Below are positions 1 to 8,712 of a DNA stretch of 64,000 bases, one piece after another. The notes below the pieces were generated by a model. The model had not been told where the DNA came from, made no database searches, and saw only the letters and a list, made by a program, of their open reading frames with translations. Source of the DNA: Vibrio thalassae. GTDB lineage: Bacteria > Pseudomonadota > Gammaproteobacteria > Enterobacterales > Vibrionaceae. The stretch is taken from positions 1 through 64,000 of the forward strand of contig NZ_OANU01000009.1 of assembly GCF_900089835.1 (NCBI RefSeq), given 5' to 3'. The position numbers were made by a program, and so were the translations under genes. Every line of letters begins with the position of its first letter. Within the stretch, counting starts at the first letter, position 1.

Positions 1-89
1 ACTTTGAATGTGTATTTAGACTTTTAAAATCAGTTTTCCAGATTTTTTGCCTTCAGTTTTTAATAAAAGCTGAAAGTAAAAGCAGAATT
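1..89. other. Spacer upstream of first 5S rRNA
   Basis: AT-rich stretch with no reading frame of note. From its position it should be the 23S-5S spacer of an rRNA operon whose 16S and 23S genes lie before the window. That is inferred from the order of the genes that follow; no 23S sequence was recognised here. Confidence 0.5.
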
Positions 90-209
90 TGCTTGGCGAC
101 CATAGCGTTGTGGACCCACCTGATTCCATGCCGAACTCAGAAGTGAAACGCAATAGCGCCGATGGTAGTGTGGGGCTTCCCCATGTGAGAGTAGGACATC
201 GCCAGGCTT
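90..209 (+). rRNA. rrf: 5S ribosomal RNA, first copy
   Basis: A 120-base 5S rRNA recognisable along its whole length. It has the start TGCTTGGCGACCATAGCG, the conserved central segment CCGAACTCAGAAGTGAAACG, and a 3' end that pairs with the start (TTGGCG with CGCCAGG). It is very similar to the second copy at 393. The order 5S, tRNA-Thr(GGT), 5S is the one at the end of E. coli rrnD (rrfD-thrV-rrfF), so this is probably the distal part of the equivalent operon. Confidence 0.96.
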
Positions 210-221
210 TAAATTTTAAAG

Positions 222-248
222 AGCCCGTTTTAAAAGACGGGCTTTTTT
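222..248 (+). terminator. Terminator-like hairpin between 5S and tRNA-Thr
   Basis: AGCCCGTTT and its near complement form a strong stem ending in ACGGGCT, followed at once by a run of six T. The form is that of an intrinsic terminator, yet it lies inside the operon, before the tRNA and second 5S gene. Either the rRNA antitermination complex reads through it, or the downstream genes are made in reduced amount. Confidence 0.7.
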
Positions 249-270
249 AGTCCTTAAAGACAACCACTAT

Positions 271-346
<76 letters not shown>

Positions 347-392
347 GTATTTAGAGTCATCTTGCAGCGCGAGATGCACCCAAGCAAGATGT

Positions 393-512
393 TGTTTGGC
401 GACCATAGCATTGTGGACCCACCTGATTCCATGTCGAACTCAGAAGTGAAACGCAATAGCGCCGATGGTAGTGTGGGGTTTCCCCATGTGAGAGTAGGAC
501 ATCGCCAAGCTT
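393..512 (+). rRNA. rrf: 5S ribosomal RNA, second copy
   Basis: Second 120-base 5S rRNA. It differs from the first at only a few positions near the ends and in the outer stem, and the core AACTCAGAAGTGAAACG is identical. It is the last intact RNA of the operon and is followed by an intrinsic terminator at 521. Its final bases and trailer are repeated at 1684 on the far side of the insertion sequence. Confidence 0.96.
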
Positions 513-520
513 TATTTCCA

Positions 521-546
521 CGCCTCAGCATTTGCTGGGGCGTTTT
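521..546 (+). terminator. rRNA operon terminator
   Basis: CGCCTCAGCA, loop TTTG, then CTGGGGCG form a hairpin followed by TTTTC. It directly follows the second 5S rRNA and is the natural end of the operon. Confidence 0.8.
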
Positions 547-584
547 CGTATCTAAGAAATGTCTTCTAATACTAATCTGGAAAA

Positions 585-1118
585 TTAACTGGTCAGCTCT
601 ATCCATCGTCTCGAACACATCTTGGAGACTCTAGTGGAGCACTCCAAAAAACTATTCCATGCGCTACACACTTTAGAGACGATATCTTCGTAATCCGAAA
701 AAGACTGATTGGCGAGATAGTGTTGTCTCAACCAACTCCATACTTGTTCTATGGGGTTTAGCTCCGGAGAATAGGGTGGGAGCTTGATGACACTGATGTT
801 CTGAAATTCATCAGCAATATCTTCGGTGTGCCATCCTGCGCCATCCATAATGACGACGGCATGACGTCCCTTTTCGGTGACTGCGGCGATCTGCTTAAGG
901 TGTTCAACCATAATCTCTTTGTTAACCCAAGGAACTACCATTGCTTCTCCGAGCTCTCTAGTGGGGTATACTGAGCCAAACAAATAAGCATACTCAAATT
1001 GCTGTTGTTTTACCGCTCTAGGCCTTGAACCACGTTCAGCCCAAAGTCGAGTTGTCGTATTTTGCTGGCCAAATCTTGCTTCATCTTGAAACCAAACATC
1101 AACTCTCTCAAGTCCCAT
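585..1118 (-). CDS. IS630-family transposase, C-terminal DDE part (orfB)
   Basis: Catalytic half of the IS630/Tc1-mariner transposase. All three acidic blocks are visible: WFQDEARFG (first Asp), VIMDGAGWH (second Asp) and PPYSPELNPIEQVW (Glu). The frame continues without a stop upstream of the ATG, back across the end of orfA. The two halves lie in different frames (orfB is +1 relative to orfA), so the full enzyme needs a frameshift or transcript slippage. If neither occurs, the element is broken. The stop codon lies about 14 bases inside the left end, as expected for a compact IS. Confidence 0.85.
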   Translation of the reverse strand: MGLERVDVWFQDEARFGQQNTTTRLWAERGSRPRAVKQQQFEYAYLFGSVYPTRELGEAMVVPWVNKEIMVEHLKQIAAVTEKGRHAVVIMDGAGWHTEDIADEFQNISVIKLPPYSPELNPIEQVWSWLRQHYLANQSFSDYEDIVSKVCSAWNSFLECSTRVSKMCSRRWIELTS

Positions 1119-1131
1119 ATGTCCGTGGATC

Positions 1132-1620
1132 TTAAGGATCGTTTCGATTTTGAATTTTTTTAAAATCGTCTTGGATTTGTTGGGATTGTTTAGGGTGCTT
1201 GGAGCGGGAGGTTATCCAAGAAAAGCCCATATGATTGAGCAAATAATAAATAGAATCTGGGTGGTAGTACTTACCAAACTCTTCGGCGATATAGGTATGA
1301 ATGTCAGCACCAGTTAATCTACCCCTTGATGAATCCTCTGCTCGATTCTTTATGTATAGGCTTAATTGCTCACGTTGTTGAGGATTAAGGAAAGCAGGCC
1401 GACCCGTTCTTGGTTTTTCTTGCAACCCATCAAGCCCGTCCTCAAGGAAAGTTTGTACCCATTTGTTGACACTGGTTCTACTGACTTTAAGGAACTTGGC
1501 AATTTGGGTGCGAGAATGACCATCTTTAAAGTGGGACAACGCAAGTAATCGCATCTTCATCTGGATAGATTTTTGTTGGCTAGCGAGCTTTTTAAAGTCA
1601 ATGTTATCGAGGCTGTCCAT
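1132..1620 (-). CDS. IS630-family transposase, N-terminal HTH part (orfA)
   Basis: DNA-binding half of the transposase, 162 residues. It has a helix-turn-helix (SRTQIAKFLKVSRTSVNKWV, about residues 36-55) and then the winged-helix linker GRPAFLNPQQREQL typical of IS630 proteins. The frame ends in CCT TAA, 16 codons after a TTT AAA AAA A tract. The C-terminal catalytic half follows in another frame. Full IS630 transposases are about 340 residues, and the two halves together give that length. Confidence 0.85.
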   Translation of the reverse strand: MDSLDNIDFKKLASQQKSIQMKMRLLALSHFKDGHSRTQIAKFLKVSRTSVNKWVQTFLEDGLDGLQEKPRTGRPAFLNPQQREQLSLYIKNRAEDSSRGRLTGADIHTYIAEEFGKYYHPDSIYYLLNHMGFSWITSRSKHPKQSQQIQDDFKKIQNRNDP

Positions 1621-1683
1621 AGCATCCGTTTTTTCGCAAAAGTAATAGCATCAATTAGATCATATTTTTACTTAGATTGGTAT

Positions 1684-1722
1684 AAGCTTTATTTCCACGC
1701 CTCAGTATTTGCTGGGGCGTTT
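1684..1722. repeat. Second copy of 5S tail and terminator
   Basis: These 39 bases match 507-545 with one difference (a T for C in the hairpin loop side). They contain the last bases of a 5S rRNA, its trailer and the CGCCTCAG...CTGGGGCG hairpin with TTT. They begin directly at the right end of the insertion sequence. They are probably what remains of a further 5S gene. Confidence 0.85.
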
Positions 1723-1812
1723 CACACTTCTCGTCTTAAACAGTAACCTTTTCTCAAATCAAAACAGTGTTAGACTCGTTATTATCTTTGTTTGTTTACT
1801 AGCAGTATTACG

Positions 1813-2370
1813 ATGGAACGATATAGTCCTTTCATTATCACGGGTGGACCAGGAGCAGGTAAGACGACCTTGCTTGATGCCTTAGCTGCTCATCATTGTG
1901 TGACGTTTTCAGAAGTGCCTAGAATGCTCATTGAAGAGCAATCGAAACAAGAGGATGGGATACTTCCTTGGAATCAATTGGCCGCTTTTGCTGAGCTATG
2001 CTTTATTGAGATGATGCGTCAAAAGCATAAGGCTTCAAGCAGTGAATCGCTGAGCTTTTTGGACCGAGCTATTCCTGATATATGTGCTTATCTGAACTTC
2101 GGTAATGAGCAAGTACCATCAGAAGTACTAGAGCAAGCTAAAACCGGATATCAGAGTATAGTCTTTACCTGTGAACCTAATATCGAGACATATGTTCAAG
2201 ATGAAGTTCGCCCATATCCGTTTGAAGAGGCGTTACAGATTCATCGACAATTGATAAAGCAATATCAATCCTTAGGATATCGTTGTATCACAGTGCCTTT
2301 TTCGCACCTAGATCAGAGGGTTGATTTTGTCTTGACCGAGTCTTACGCTCATTTAGGCCTAATGGCATAG
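1813..2370 (+). CDS. Small P-loop ATPase (AAA_28 / NadR-like fold)
   Basis: A 185-residue protein. The nucleotide-binding loop GGPGAGKTT is at about residues 11-19, followed by a short kinase-like core with SEVPRMLIEE and FLDRAIPDI. This layout is that of the AAA_28 family, which resembles the NMN-kinase domain of NadR. Its substrate is unknown. The ATG at 1813 is preferred to the in-frame TTG at 1792, because the P-loop then lies at the usual distance from the N-terminus. It lies 14 bases before yihY and may be co-transcribed with it. Confidence 0.75.
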   Translation: MERYSPFIITGGPGAGKTTLLDALAAHHCVTFSEVPRMLIEEQSKQEDGILPWNQLAAFAELCFIEMMRQKHKASSSESLSFLDRAIPDICAYLNFGNEQVPSEVLEQAKTGYQSIVFTCEPNIETYVQDEVRPYPFEEALQIHRQLIKQYQSLGYRCITVPFSHLDQRVDFVLTESYAHLGLMA

Positions 2371-2384
2371 CAAGGAATAGTTAG

Positions 2385-3332
2385 ATGCAAATCAAAGGCT
2401 CAGACGTGGTTATCAGTAAGCTGTTATTTATAGGACAAGAAACTTTAAACTTCTCTCGCTACTTAGCGCAAAGAATGTCTCACGATAGAATTAATGTTAA
2501 TGCAGGCTACCTTGCCTATATCACTTTGTTATCTATCGTCCCTCTTTTAACGGTGCTGCTCTCGGTGTTGTCTTCATTTCCTGTGTTTTCAAACACCGGG
2601 GAAGTACTTCAAGACTTTATTATCAGACATTTTGTCCCTGCCGCTGGAGATGCGGTGTACTCTGCGCTAGTCGAGTTTGTCTCGAATACCGGTAAGATGA
2701 CGGCAATAGGTAGTGCGTTCTTATTTGTTGCTGCGCTCATGCTGATTTCTAATATCGATAGTAATCTTAATTATATCTGGCGTGTGAAAGTTAAGCGCCG
2801 TAGAGTTTTCTCCTTCTCGATGTATTGGATGATTCTGACTCTTGGACCTATTTTAATTGGTGCGAGTATTGTAGGCACTTCCTATGTGACGTCTTTAAAA
2901 GCTCTGGAGCACGATGTCGTTAGTGGTGCTTTTAGTTTGTTTATCGCATGGTTACCAGCAATCATGGCTTTTTTTGCCTTTATCGGCCTTTATATGCTGG
3001 TCCCAAATAAGAAAGTACGTTTTAGTCACGCACTTGTTGGCTCTATTGTCGCTACTGTACTTTTTGAAATTAGTAAAAAGGGCTTTGCTTATTACATTAC
3101 GCAATTCCCTTCCTACCAACTTATCTACGGGGCATTAGCCGCCATTCCTATTTTGTTTTTATGGATTTATTTGTGTTGGTTTATTGTATTAATTGGGGCT
3201 GAATTCACCGCGGCGATGGGAGAGAAAGAACACTGGCTACCCGATTCGAGCGTGTTACAATCTGAAGCTATGATTGAAAAGCGTGATAACAAGGAAAGCA
3301 TAAGTGATAGCACTAATTCAAAGAGTCAGTGA
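2385..3332 (+). CDS. yihY: YihY/BrkB family inner-membrane protein
   Basis: A 315-residue multi-pass membrane protein with about six hydrophobic helices. Family signatures are [17 protein letters not shown] near the N-terminus, [12 protein letters not shown] in the middle and [20 protein letters not shown] towards the end. The family was once called ribonuclease BN in error; its function is still unclear. The hydrophilic tail is not conserved with E. coli YihY. Its 3' end overlaps the start of dtd by 29 bases. The order yihY-dtd-yiiD is the same as in E. coli, which supports all three calls. Confidence 0.9.
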   Translation: MQIKGSDVVISKLLFIGQETLNFSRYLAQRMSHDRINVNAGYLAYITLLSIVPLLTVLLSVLSSFPVFSNTGEVLQDFIIRHFVPAAGDAVYSALVEFVSNTGKMTAIGSAFLFVAALMLISNIDSNLNYIWRVKVKRRRVFSFSMYWMILTLGPILIGASIVGTSYVTSLKALEHDVVSGAFSLFIAWLPAIMAFFAFIGLYMLVPNKKVRFSHALVGSIVATVLFEISKKGFAYYITQFPSYQLIYGALAAIPILFLWIYLCWFIVLIGAEFTAAMGEKEHWLPDSSVLQSEAMIEKRDNKESISDSTNSKSQ

Positions 3333-3738
3333 GTCGTCGGTAACCGTAGATGGCGAAATCGTCGGGAAGATCGACAAAGGTTTATTAGTGCTACTTGGTG
3401 TTGAAAAAGACGATGACGAAGCGAAAGCGAAACGTTTAGTCGAGCGAGTAACCACCTACCGTGTGTTTGAAGACGAGAATGGGAAGATGAATCTCAACGT
3501 CAAACAAGTTGGCGGGAGTGTTTTAGTCGTATCGCAATTTACCTTGCCTGCGGATACCAAAAAAGGAACAAGGGCTGGCTTTTCGCGCGGAGCTTATCCT
3601 ACTGATGCTGAACGTCTCTATGATTACTTTGCCGATCACTGTTCCGAAGTTTTACCGACTGAGCGTGGTCGCTTTGCCGCAGATATGAAGGTGTCATTAA
3701 TTAATGATGGCCCTGTGACCTTCTGGCTACAAGTGTAA
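3304..3738 (+). CDS. dtd: D-aminoacyl-tRNA deacylase
   Basis: Cytoplasmic proofreading enzyme that hydrolyses D-amino acids, and mischarged glycine, from tRNA. At 144 residues it is the usual length. The family motifs SQFTL (near 80) and GPVTFWL (C-terminal, with the Gly-Pro that rejects L-amino acids) are both present. The start is GTG at 3304 with AAGGAA upstream. The gene therefore begins within the last codons of yihY, which suggests translational coupling. Confidence 0.95.
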   Translation: MIALIQRVSESSVTVDGEIVGKIDKGLLVLLGVEKDDDEAKAKRLVERVTTYRVFEDENGKMNLNVKQVGGSVLVVSQFTLPADTKKGTRAGFSRGAYPTDAERLYDYFADHCSEVLPTERGRFAADMKVSLINDGPVTFWLQV

Positions 3739-3775
3739 TCGAGTAGAGCATTAGTTTGCATGCGAAAGGATATCT

Positions 3776-4696
3776 ATGTTTAAGCTTATTACTCCAAAAA
3801 CTGACAACCAGTTAGCTAAGTACTACCAATTTAGATGGCAGATGCTAAGAGAGCCATGGCGATTACCTTTCGGTTCTGAGCGTGACGAATACGATGAGAT
3901 GAGTCATCATCGCATGATAGTGGATGGGCGAGGAAGACCTATGGCTATCGGTCGTTTATACATTACCCCAGATAACGAAGGCCAAATTCGTTATATGGCA
4001 GTAAAAAGTAATCGCCGTGATAAAGGGATGGGTTCTCTTGTTCTAGTGGCATTGGAATCTTTTGCCCGTCAAGAAGGGGTGAAGCGTCTGGTTTGTAATG
4101 CTCGTGAAGATGCGATTTCATTTTACGAAAAAAATGGATTTACTAGCCAAGGAGAGCTCAATGATCAGAAAGGTCCTGTGCGCCATCAACAAATGGTAAA
4201 ACAGCTTGACCCTTTAGCTAAGGTGTTAAGAAGACCGGAATGGTGTGCTGAGCTGCAAGAACGTTGGGAACAACAAATACCTATCAGTGACAAAATGGGC
4301 ATCAAGATTAACCAATACACTGGTTATCGTTTTGAATGTGGTGCTCAACTAAATCCAAACCTCAATCCTCATAATACGATGTTTGCTGGCTCAGCCTTTA
4401 CTCTTGCCACATTAACAGGATGGGGGATGACATGGCTATTGATGCGCGAGCGTGGCCTACATGCAGATATAGTGCTGGCAGACAGCCGTATTCGTTATCG
4501 TCATCCAGTAGAAGCGAGCCCGGTTTCCGTAACCTCGCTAGATGGTATCAGTGGAGACCTTGACCGCTTGGCAATGGGAAGAAAGGCGCGCATTATCATC
4601 AACGTAACTATCTACAGTGGCGATGTGCCTGCTGTGGAGTTTGTCGGCACGTATATGTTGCTGCCAAACTACAAAGATACGTTGCTCTCTACATAA
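3776..4696 (+). CDS. Fused GNAT acetyltransferase / hotdog thioesterase (YiiD/FabY family)
   Basis: A two-domain protein of 306 residues. The first half is a GNAT acetyltransferase, with acetyl-CoA loop RRDKGMGSLVL near 81-91 and FYEKNGFTSQGE near 120. The second half, from about residue 165, is a hotdog-fold domain, with NPHNTMFAGSAFTLATLTGWG typical of YiiD-type thioesterases. E. coli yiiD lies in the same place after dtd and has been linked to fatty-acid initiation under the name FabY. The actual acyl substrates are not evident from the sequence. It converges with the AsmA-like gene across 22 bases. Confidence 0.88.
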   Translation: MFKLITPKTDNQLAKYYQFRWQMLREPWRLPFGSERDEYDEMSHHRMIVDGRGRPMAIGRLYITPDNEGQIRYMAVKSNRRDKGMGSLVLVALESFARQEGVKRLVCNAREDAISFYEKNGFTSQGELNDQKGPVRHQQMVKQLDPLAKVLRRPEWCAELQERWEQQIPISDKMGIKINQYTGYRFECGAQLNPNLNPHNTMFAGSAFTLATLTGWGMTWLLMRERGLHADIVLADSRIRYRHPVEASPVSVTSLDGISGDLDRLAMGRKARIIINVTIYSGDVPAVEFVGTYMLLPNYKDTLLST

Positions 4697-4718
4697 TCAT
4701 CTTAATCGCAGCTGGTTA

Positions 4719-6626
4719 TTATTGGACCTGCTGCGATTCTTGATTGGTACATGCTCCCTCTTTAAACTCGATATGACCAGTCAGCAATTCAATCTTATAG
4801 TACGAACCACACTCGGAATTGAGCATTAATTGCAGGGAGCTCAGTGGATCGTTTCTCAAGTCAATAGCGCTTTCTGCTTGTCCATTCCATTCTTGGCTTG
4901 ATACTTCTAGCGAAGCAAGGGTTAATTGCCCCCTATCTGCGTTTAGCTTAAGTGGTGATATGGATATATCAGTAGGATCCGATTCATCAGTGCTGAACTG
5001 CGTATTGTAGAAATTAGCCTCGAGAGAGCCTGATAAAGTGTGCTGTAGCGATAACTTATCAGCGGTAAGAGCATTGATTGATAATGCCATATCGGCGCGA
5101 CCAGAGATTTGTATTTTTTTGTTGTCCGTCAAGTAGTTGAGTAGCTCGACGGGGGCTGAATACGCTTCAGCACTAATTTGTAAAGGCTGGCTTGGCGCAG
5201 CAAAGTTCAGCTCTGCGGAGGCACTGATATAGCCCTGATCATAGGGGATAAATAACCGGCTGAGCTGCCATTTTCCATGGGTACTTTTTGTTTCTAGTGC
5301 CACTTGAGTAGCGACAGTGCTGTCGATACTGGCACTATTGATCGAAGCAATCGCATTTCCTTGCCAAAATCCCCAACGATAATCTTTTTTGATAAGTAGA
5401 TCTTCCGCCTGTAGATTGAGACCTGTGACTTGCCAATAAGGCTTGCGAGCAAGTTGAATCCATTGACTGCGATTTATATTCAGCGAATCGATAGAGAATT
5501 GTCGAAGATCGCTGAGGTGTAAGTGAGTAAACAGATCCGTTAAAGAGTGACCTAGCTGCTCTTGGTAATACTTGATTCCGTCTAAATCGACCTTGTTCAA
5601 GGCAATTGAATTTGGGGTCAATGTGCCTGCAATTTGAATTCGTCCCTGTTCTAGGTTGGTGTCGAGATCTTTGATATCGAGTCTATTTGGCGAAACGCTC
5701 AGTTCTAAAGTTGGCTCAATAAAATCAAATTGTTGCCATTGCAGTTTATCGGCATCAAGTGACAGATAGGCTTGCTTTTGAGTCCATATCGAACGAGTAA
5801 GATCGATATTTTCTAATGAGGCACTGACGTTTTCGGCATGTGCTCCTTGATAGGTAATGTCGGCGTTCAAAACATCTAAACTGTTGATATGACCAACGAC
5901 AGAAGTCACTGTGCTTAATAGCCCTTTATTGAGTTCGGAGACGTCTATCTTTAGCTTATTGATAGTGGCATTGACTAAAGACCAACGGCCATTCTCTATT
6001 TGTGCTTGAGTCGTGATCTGTGCATCTTGCCAGGAGAATGAGGCGCCGTAGATTGTCGAGTCGCTACCTGCCATAGAGCCATCCACAAGAAGAGCATCGA
6101 TAGCTTGACCTTGATAGTAGAGCTGAGAGGCCCGAACTTGAAAATCTGCCTTAGTTTTTTCAATGGATACACCAATCTTAAGGTTTCTAAGTTGGAGCTG
6201 AAGATCGTTGACGATCACATTATGTCCAGAATAATCCACATGATCTAGGGCGATATTGTTGATCTGGTAACCGGCCAAAGAATCGAAGTCTAATGGTAGC
6301 TCTGATAGATTAGCGCCACTAACAAACAACTCGTTAATATTCAGTAGTTGTGACGTCGATGTTGGTAACGAAAACCAAACCGACAGTTTGTTGACACTAA
6401 TGGGTTGGAGCTCAGTCTTTGAAAAGCGAGCATTCAAAAAATCAATTCTATTCGGGTAGTGGTAGCTTATGGTCTCGCTATCCACCTTAATATCCAATGT
6501 TTTTTGTAAAGCATAGGTAATAATTGGCTTGGCATACTGGGTATGCAAAGCACCAAAAACGATCAAAACTGAAAGTAAGCCAAGCGCAAGCACTGCTACC
6601 CAAAGCGCAATTATCTTTCTTATCAC
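4719..6626 (-). CDS. AsmA-family protein
   Basis: A 635-residue protein with one N-terminal membrane helix (about residues 5-27), followed by a long repetitive beta-rich periplasmic region. Short units of the type LDADKLQWQQF and IDSLNINRSQW recur throughout. This is the layout of AsmA and related proteins such as YdbH and TamB, which bridge the periplasm and are tied to lipid transport to the outer membrane. The exact subgroup is not clear. It is transcribed towards yiiD and away from pckA, and is not obviously part of an operon. Confidence 0.75.
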   Translation of the reverse strand: MIRKIIALWVAVLALGLLSVLIVFGALHTQYAKPIITYALQKTLDIKVDSETISYHYPNRIDFLNARFSKTELQPISVNKLSVWFSLPTSTSQLLNINELFVSGANLSELPLDFDSLAGYQINNIALDHVDYSGHNVIVNDLQLQLRNLKIGVSIEKTKADFQVRASQLYYQGQAIDALLVDGSMAGSDSTIYGASFSWQDAQITTQAQIENGRWSLVNATINKLKIDVSELNKGLLSTVTSVVGHINSLDVLNADITYQGAHAENVSASLENIDLTRSIWTQKQAYLSLDADKLQWQQFDFIEPTLELSVSPNRLDIKDLDTNLEQGRIQIAGTLTPNSIALNKVDLDGIKYYQEQLGHSLTDLFTHLHLSDLRQFSIDSLNINRSQWIQLARKPYWQVTGLNLQAEDLLIKKDYRWGFWQGNAIASINSASIDSTVATQVALETKSTHGKWQLSRLFIPYDQGYISASAELNFAAPSQPLQISAEAYSAPVELLNYLTDNKKIQISGRADMALSINALTADKLSLQHTLSGSLEANFYNTQFSTDESDPTDISISPLKLNADRGQLTLASLEVSSQEWNGQAESAIDLRNDPLSSLQLMLNSECGSYYKIELLTGHIEFKEGACTNQESQQVQ

Positions 6627-6679
6627 GAAGTTATTTTCCTACCTTCTAACATAAACAATAATTTAGCCTGAATAACACT

Positions 6680-6704
6680 AAAAAGCCCCTCAAAAAGAGG
6701 GGCT
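6680..6704 (-). terminator. pckA intrinsic terminator
   Basis: AGCCCCTC, loop AAAAA, GAGGGGCT form a perfect 8-bp stem. Read on the minus strand it is followed by a T tract. It lies about 30 bases after the pckA stop codon. Confidence 0.88.
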
Positions 6705-6735
6705 AGAGTTAAAAAATTGAACGTTTAGCTAACAA

Positions 6736-8364
6736 TTAGTCCAGTTGAGGGCCCGCAGCGACCAAGGATTTACCTTCTGCGTTATCTGTGTATTTATCAA
6801 AGTTAGTGATGAAACGTTTCGCTAAATCTTCAGCTTTGCTTTCCCATTGTAGTGGATCCACATAGGTATCTCGTGGGTCTAGAATGGTTGAGTCAACACC
6901 TGGAAGCGAAGTTGGTACTTCTAGATTAAACACTGGAATGGTCTTCGTTTCAGCATGCTCAATAGAGCCATCTAGGATCGCATCAATGATGCCGCGAGTA
7001 TCTTGAATAGAGATACGTTTACCACTACCGTTCCAACCTGTATTCACCAGATAAGCTTCTGCGCCTGCCGCTTCCATACGCTTCACTAGAACCTCAGCGT
7101 ATTTCGTTGGGTGTAGCGTTAGGAACGCAGCCCCAAAACATGCTGAGAATGTTGGTGTTGGCTCTGTAATGCCACGCTCAGTACCAGCTAGCTTCGCTGT
7201 AAAGCCTGAAAGGAAGTGGTACTTAGTTTGCTCTGGTGTTAGCTTCGACACTGGAGGAAGCACGCCGAATGCATCTGCTGACAAGAAAATTACCTTGTTA
7301 GCATGACCACCTTTCGATACCGGCTTGACGATATTTTCGATATGGTGAAGTGGGTACGAGACACGAGTGTTCTCTGTCTTCGAGCCATCATCAAAGTCAA
7401 TTGAGCCATCGTTACGAACAGTGACGTTCTCTAATAGTGCATCTCGACGAATCGCGTTGTAGATGTCTGGCTCAGCTTCTTTTGAAAGGTTGATGGTTTT
7501 CGCGTAACAACCACCTTCGTAGTTGAAAATACCGTCATCATCCCAGCCGTGCTCATCGTCGCCGATCAGCGCACGTTTTGGATCGGTTGATAGGGTCGTT
7601 TTACCTGTACCAGACAGACCGAAGAATACAGCTACATCACCGTCTTCACCCATGTTTGCAGAGCAGTGCATTGAAGCGATATCTTTGAGAGGAAGGAAGT
7701 AGTTCATCATTGCGAACATGCCTTTCTTCATTTCGCCGCCGTACCACGTACCACCGATAAGCTGCATTCTTTCTGTTAAGTTGAAGACAGTGAAGTTTTC
7801 AGAGTTTAGCCCATGCTCTTCCCATTTTTGGTTAGTGCATTTTGCACCATTCATTACGACGAAGTCTGGCTCAAATGTAGCAAGTTCTTCTTCTGATGGG
7901 CGAATAAACATGTTCTTAACGAAGTGAGCTTGCCATGCCACTTCCGTGATAATACGAATGCAGAGTCGAGTATCTGGGTTCGCACCGCAATAGCCGTCGA
8001 TGACAAAAAGGCGTTTATTGGAAAGTTGACCCGTAACGAGTTGTTTTAGGTCATCCCATGCCTCTTTAGACATAGGTTTGTTGTCATTTTTTACTTTATC
8101 GGATGTCCACCACATTGTATCTCGGGTGGTATCATCTTTAACGATAAATTTGTCTTTTGGTGAGCGACCAGTAAAGATACCCGTATCTACAGCAACGGCG
8201 CCAAGCTCAGTGACTACGCCTTTCTCGTAGCCTTCTAGACCTTCGCGAGTTTCCTCTTCAAATAACTGTTCGTAGCTTGGGTTGCGTACAATGTCAGTTA
8301 CGCCAGTGATTCCGTACTTGGTTAGATCGATTTGTGCAGCCTTATTAATGTCCATAACGGTCAT
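6736..8364 (-). CDS. pckA: Phosphoenolpyruvate carboxykinase (ATP)
   Basis: Catalyses oxaloacetate + ATP to phosphoenolpyruvate + CO2 + ADP, the committing step of gluconeogenesis, in the cytoplasm. The 542-residue length matches the ATP-type family. The phosphate loop [11 protein letters not shown] lies near residue 250 and is followed by the metal-binding [12 protein letters not shown]. The substrate-binding [10 protein letters not shown] is near residue 65. The start at 8364 has an AGGAGC ribosome site; the ATG three codons later is possible. A single-gene unit with its own terminator. Together with acs further along, it would let the cell grow on acetate. Confidence 0.97.
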   Translation of the reverse strand: MTVMDINKAAQIDLTKYGITGVTDIVRNPSYEQLFEEETREGLEGYEKGVVTELGAVAVDTGIFTGRSPKDKFIVKDDTTRDTMWWTSDKVKNDNKPMSKEAWDDLKQLVTGQLSNKRLFVIDGYCGANPDTRLCIRIITEVAWQAHFVKNMFIRPSEEELATFEPDFVVMNGAKCTNQKWEEHGLNSENFTVFNLTERMQLIGGTWYGGEMKKGMFAMMNYFLPLKDIASMHCSANMGEDGDVAVFFGLSGTGKTTLSTDPKRALIGDDEHGWDDDGIFNYEGGCYAKTINLSKEAEPDIYNAIRRDALLENVTVRNDGSIDFDDGSKTENTRVSYPLHHIENIVKPVSKGGHANKVIFLSADAFGVLPPVSKLTPEQTKYHFLSGFTAKLAGTERGITEPTPTFSACFGAAFLTLHPTKYAEVLVKRMEAAGAEAYLVNTGWNGSGKRISIQDTRGIIDAILDGSIEHAETKTIPVFNLEVPTSLPGVDSTILDPRDTYVDPLQWESKAEDLAKRFITNFDKYTDNAEGKSLVAAGPQLD

Positions 8365-8712
8365 AGGTGCTCCTTATTGGATTTTTGTAGGGATTTTAAA
8401 AATTTTTTTGTAATTCGTTATTTATTATTGTTTTTTATTTTGAACTCCATGCTAGCAACCGCGACCTGAGAAAACAGGGATATAGTTCAAAAATTATTCA
8501 TCAGTTATTGATGGTTTTAAGCGTTTTGTCACATATTGAAATTAGGCGAATTCTCCCTAATGCAAAGCTTTGCGTTAGATCAAATGTAACACATGATTTA
8601 CGTCTTTTGTTAGTGCATTTGCATTAATAATTTGCACTTTTGTTAAATAAAACGAACAAAAAAAGCCAGATCACATATGATCTGGCTTTTATGCATTTTT
8701 GCACGCTAAAAG
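8365..8712. other. pckA upstream region
   Basis: 348 AT-rich bases without a credible gene. They must hold the pckA promoter (minus strand) and contain the hslO terminator at their far end. T-rich tracts lie directly upstream of pckA. Weak half-matches to a CRP site (TGTGA) can be seen on the minus strand near 8530, but no full palindrome. Confidence 0.6.
8661..8690 (-). terminator. hslO intrinsic terminator
   Basis: AAAAGCCAGATCA and TGATCTGGCTTTT form a 13-bp nearly uninterrupted stem with a four-base loop, flanked by A and T runs. It can work in both directions, but the gene it ends is hslO on the minus strand. Confidence 0.88.

Larger units (their letters stand above)
570..1682 (-). mobile_element. 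IS630-family insertion sequence
   Basis: About 1.1 kb carrying two minus-strand frames that together make an IS630-type transposase. Both ends have TA (570-571 and 1681-1682), the target duplicated by this family. The bases inside the TAs are short imperfect inverted repeats: CTAATCTGG at the left and, on the other strand, CCAATCTAAG at the right. It lies just after the rRNA operon terminator, and a second copy of the 5S tail plus terminator follows its right end. The exact ends are inferred from these repeats. Confidence 0.8.

Noticed and set aside
8500-8610. Possible CRP sites upstream of pckA
   Set aside because: Only half-sites (TGTGA or similar) are seen; the second half does not fit the consensus.
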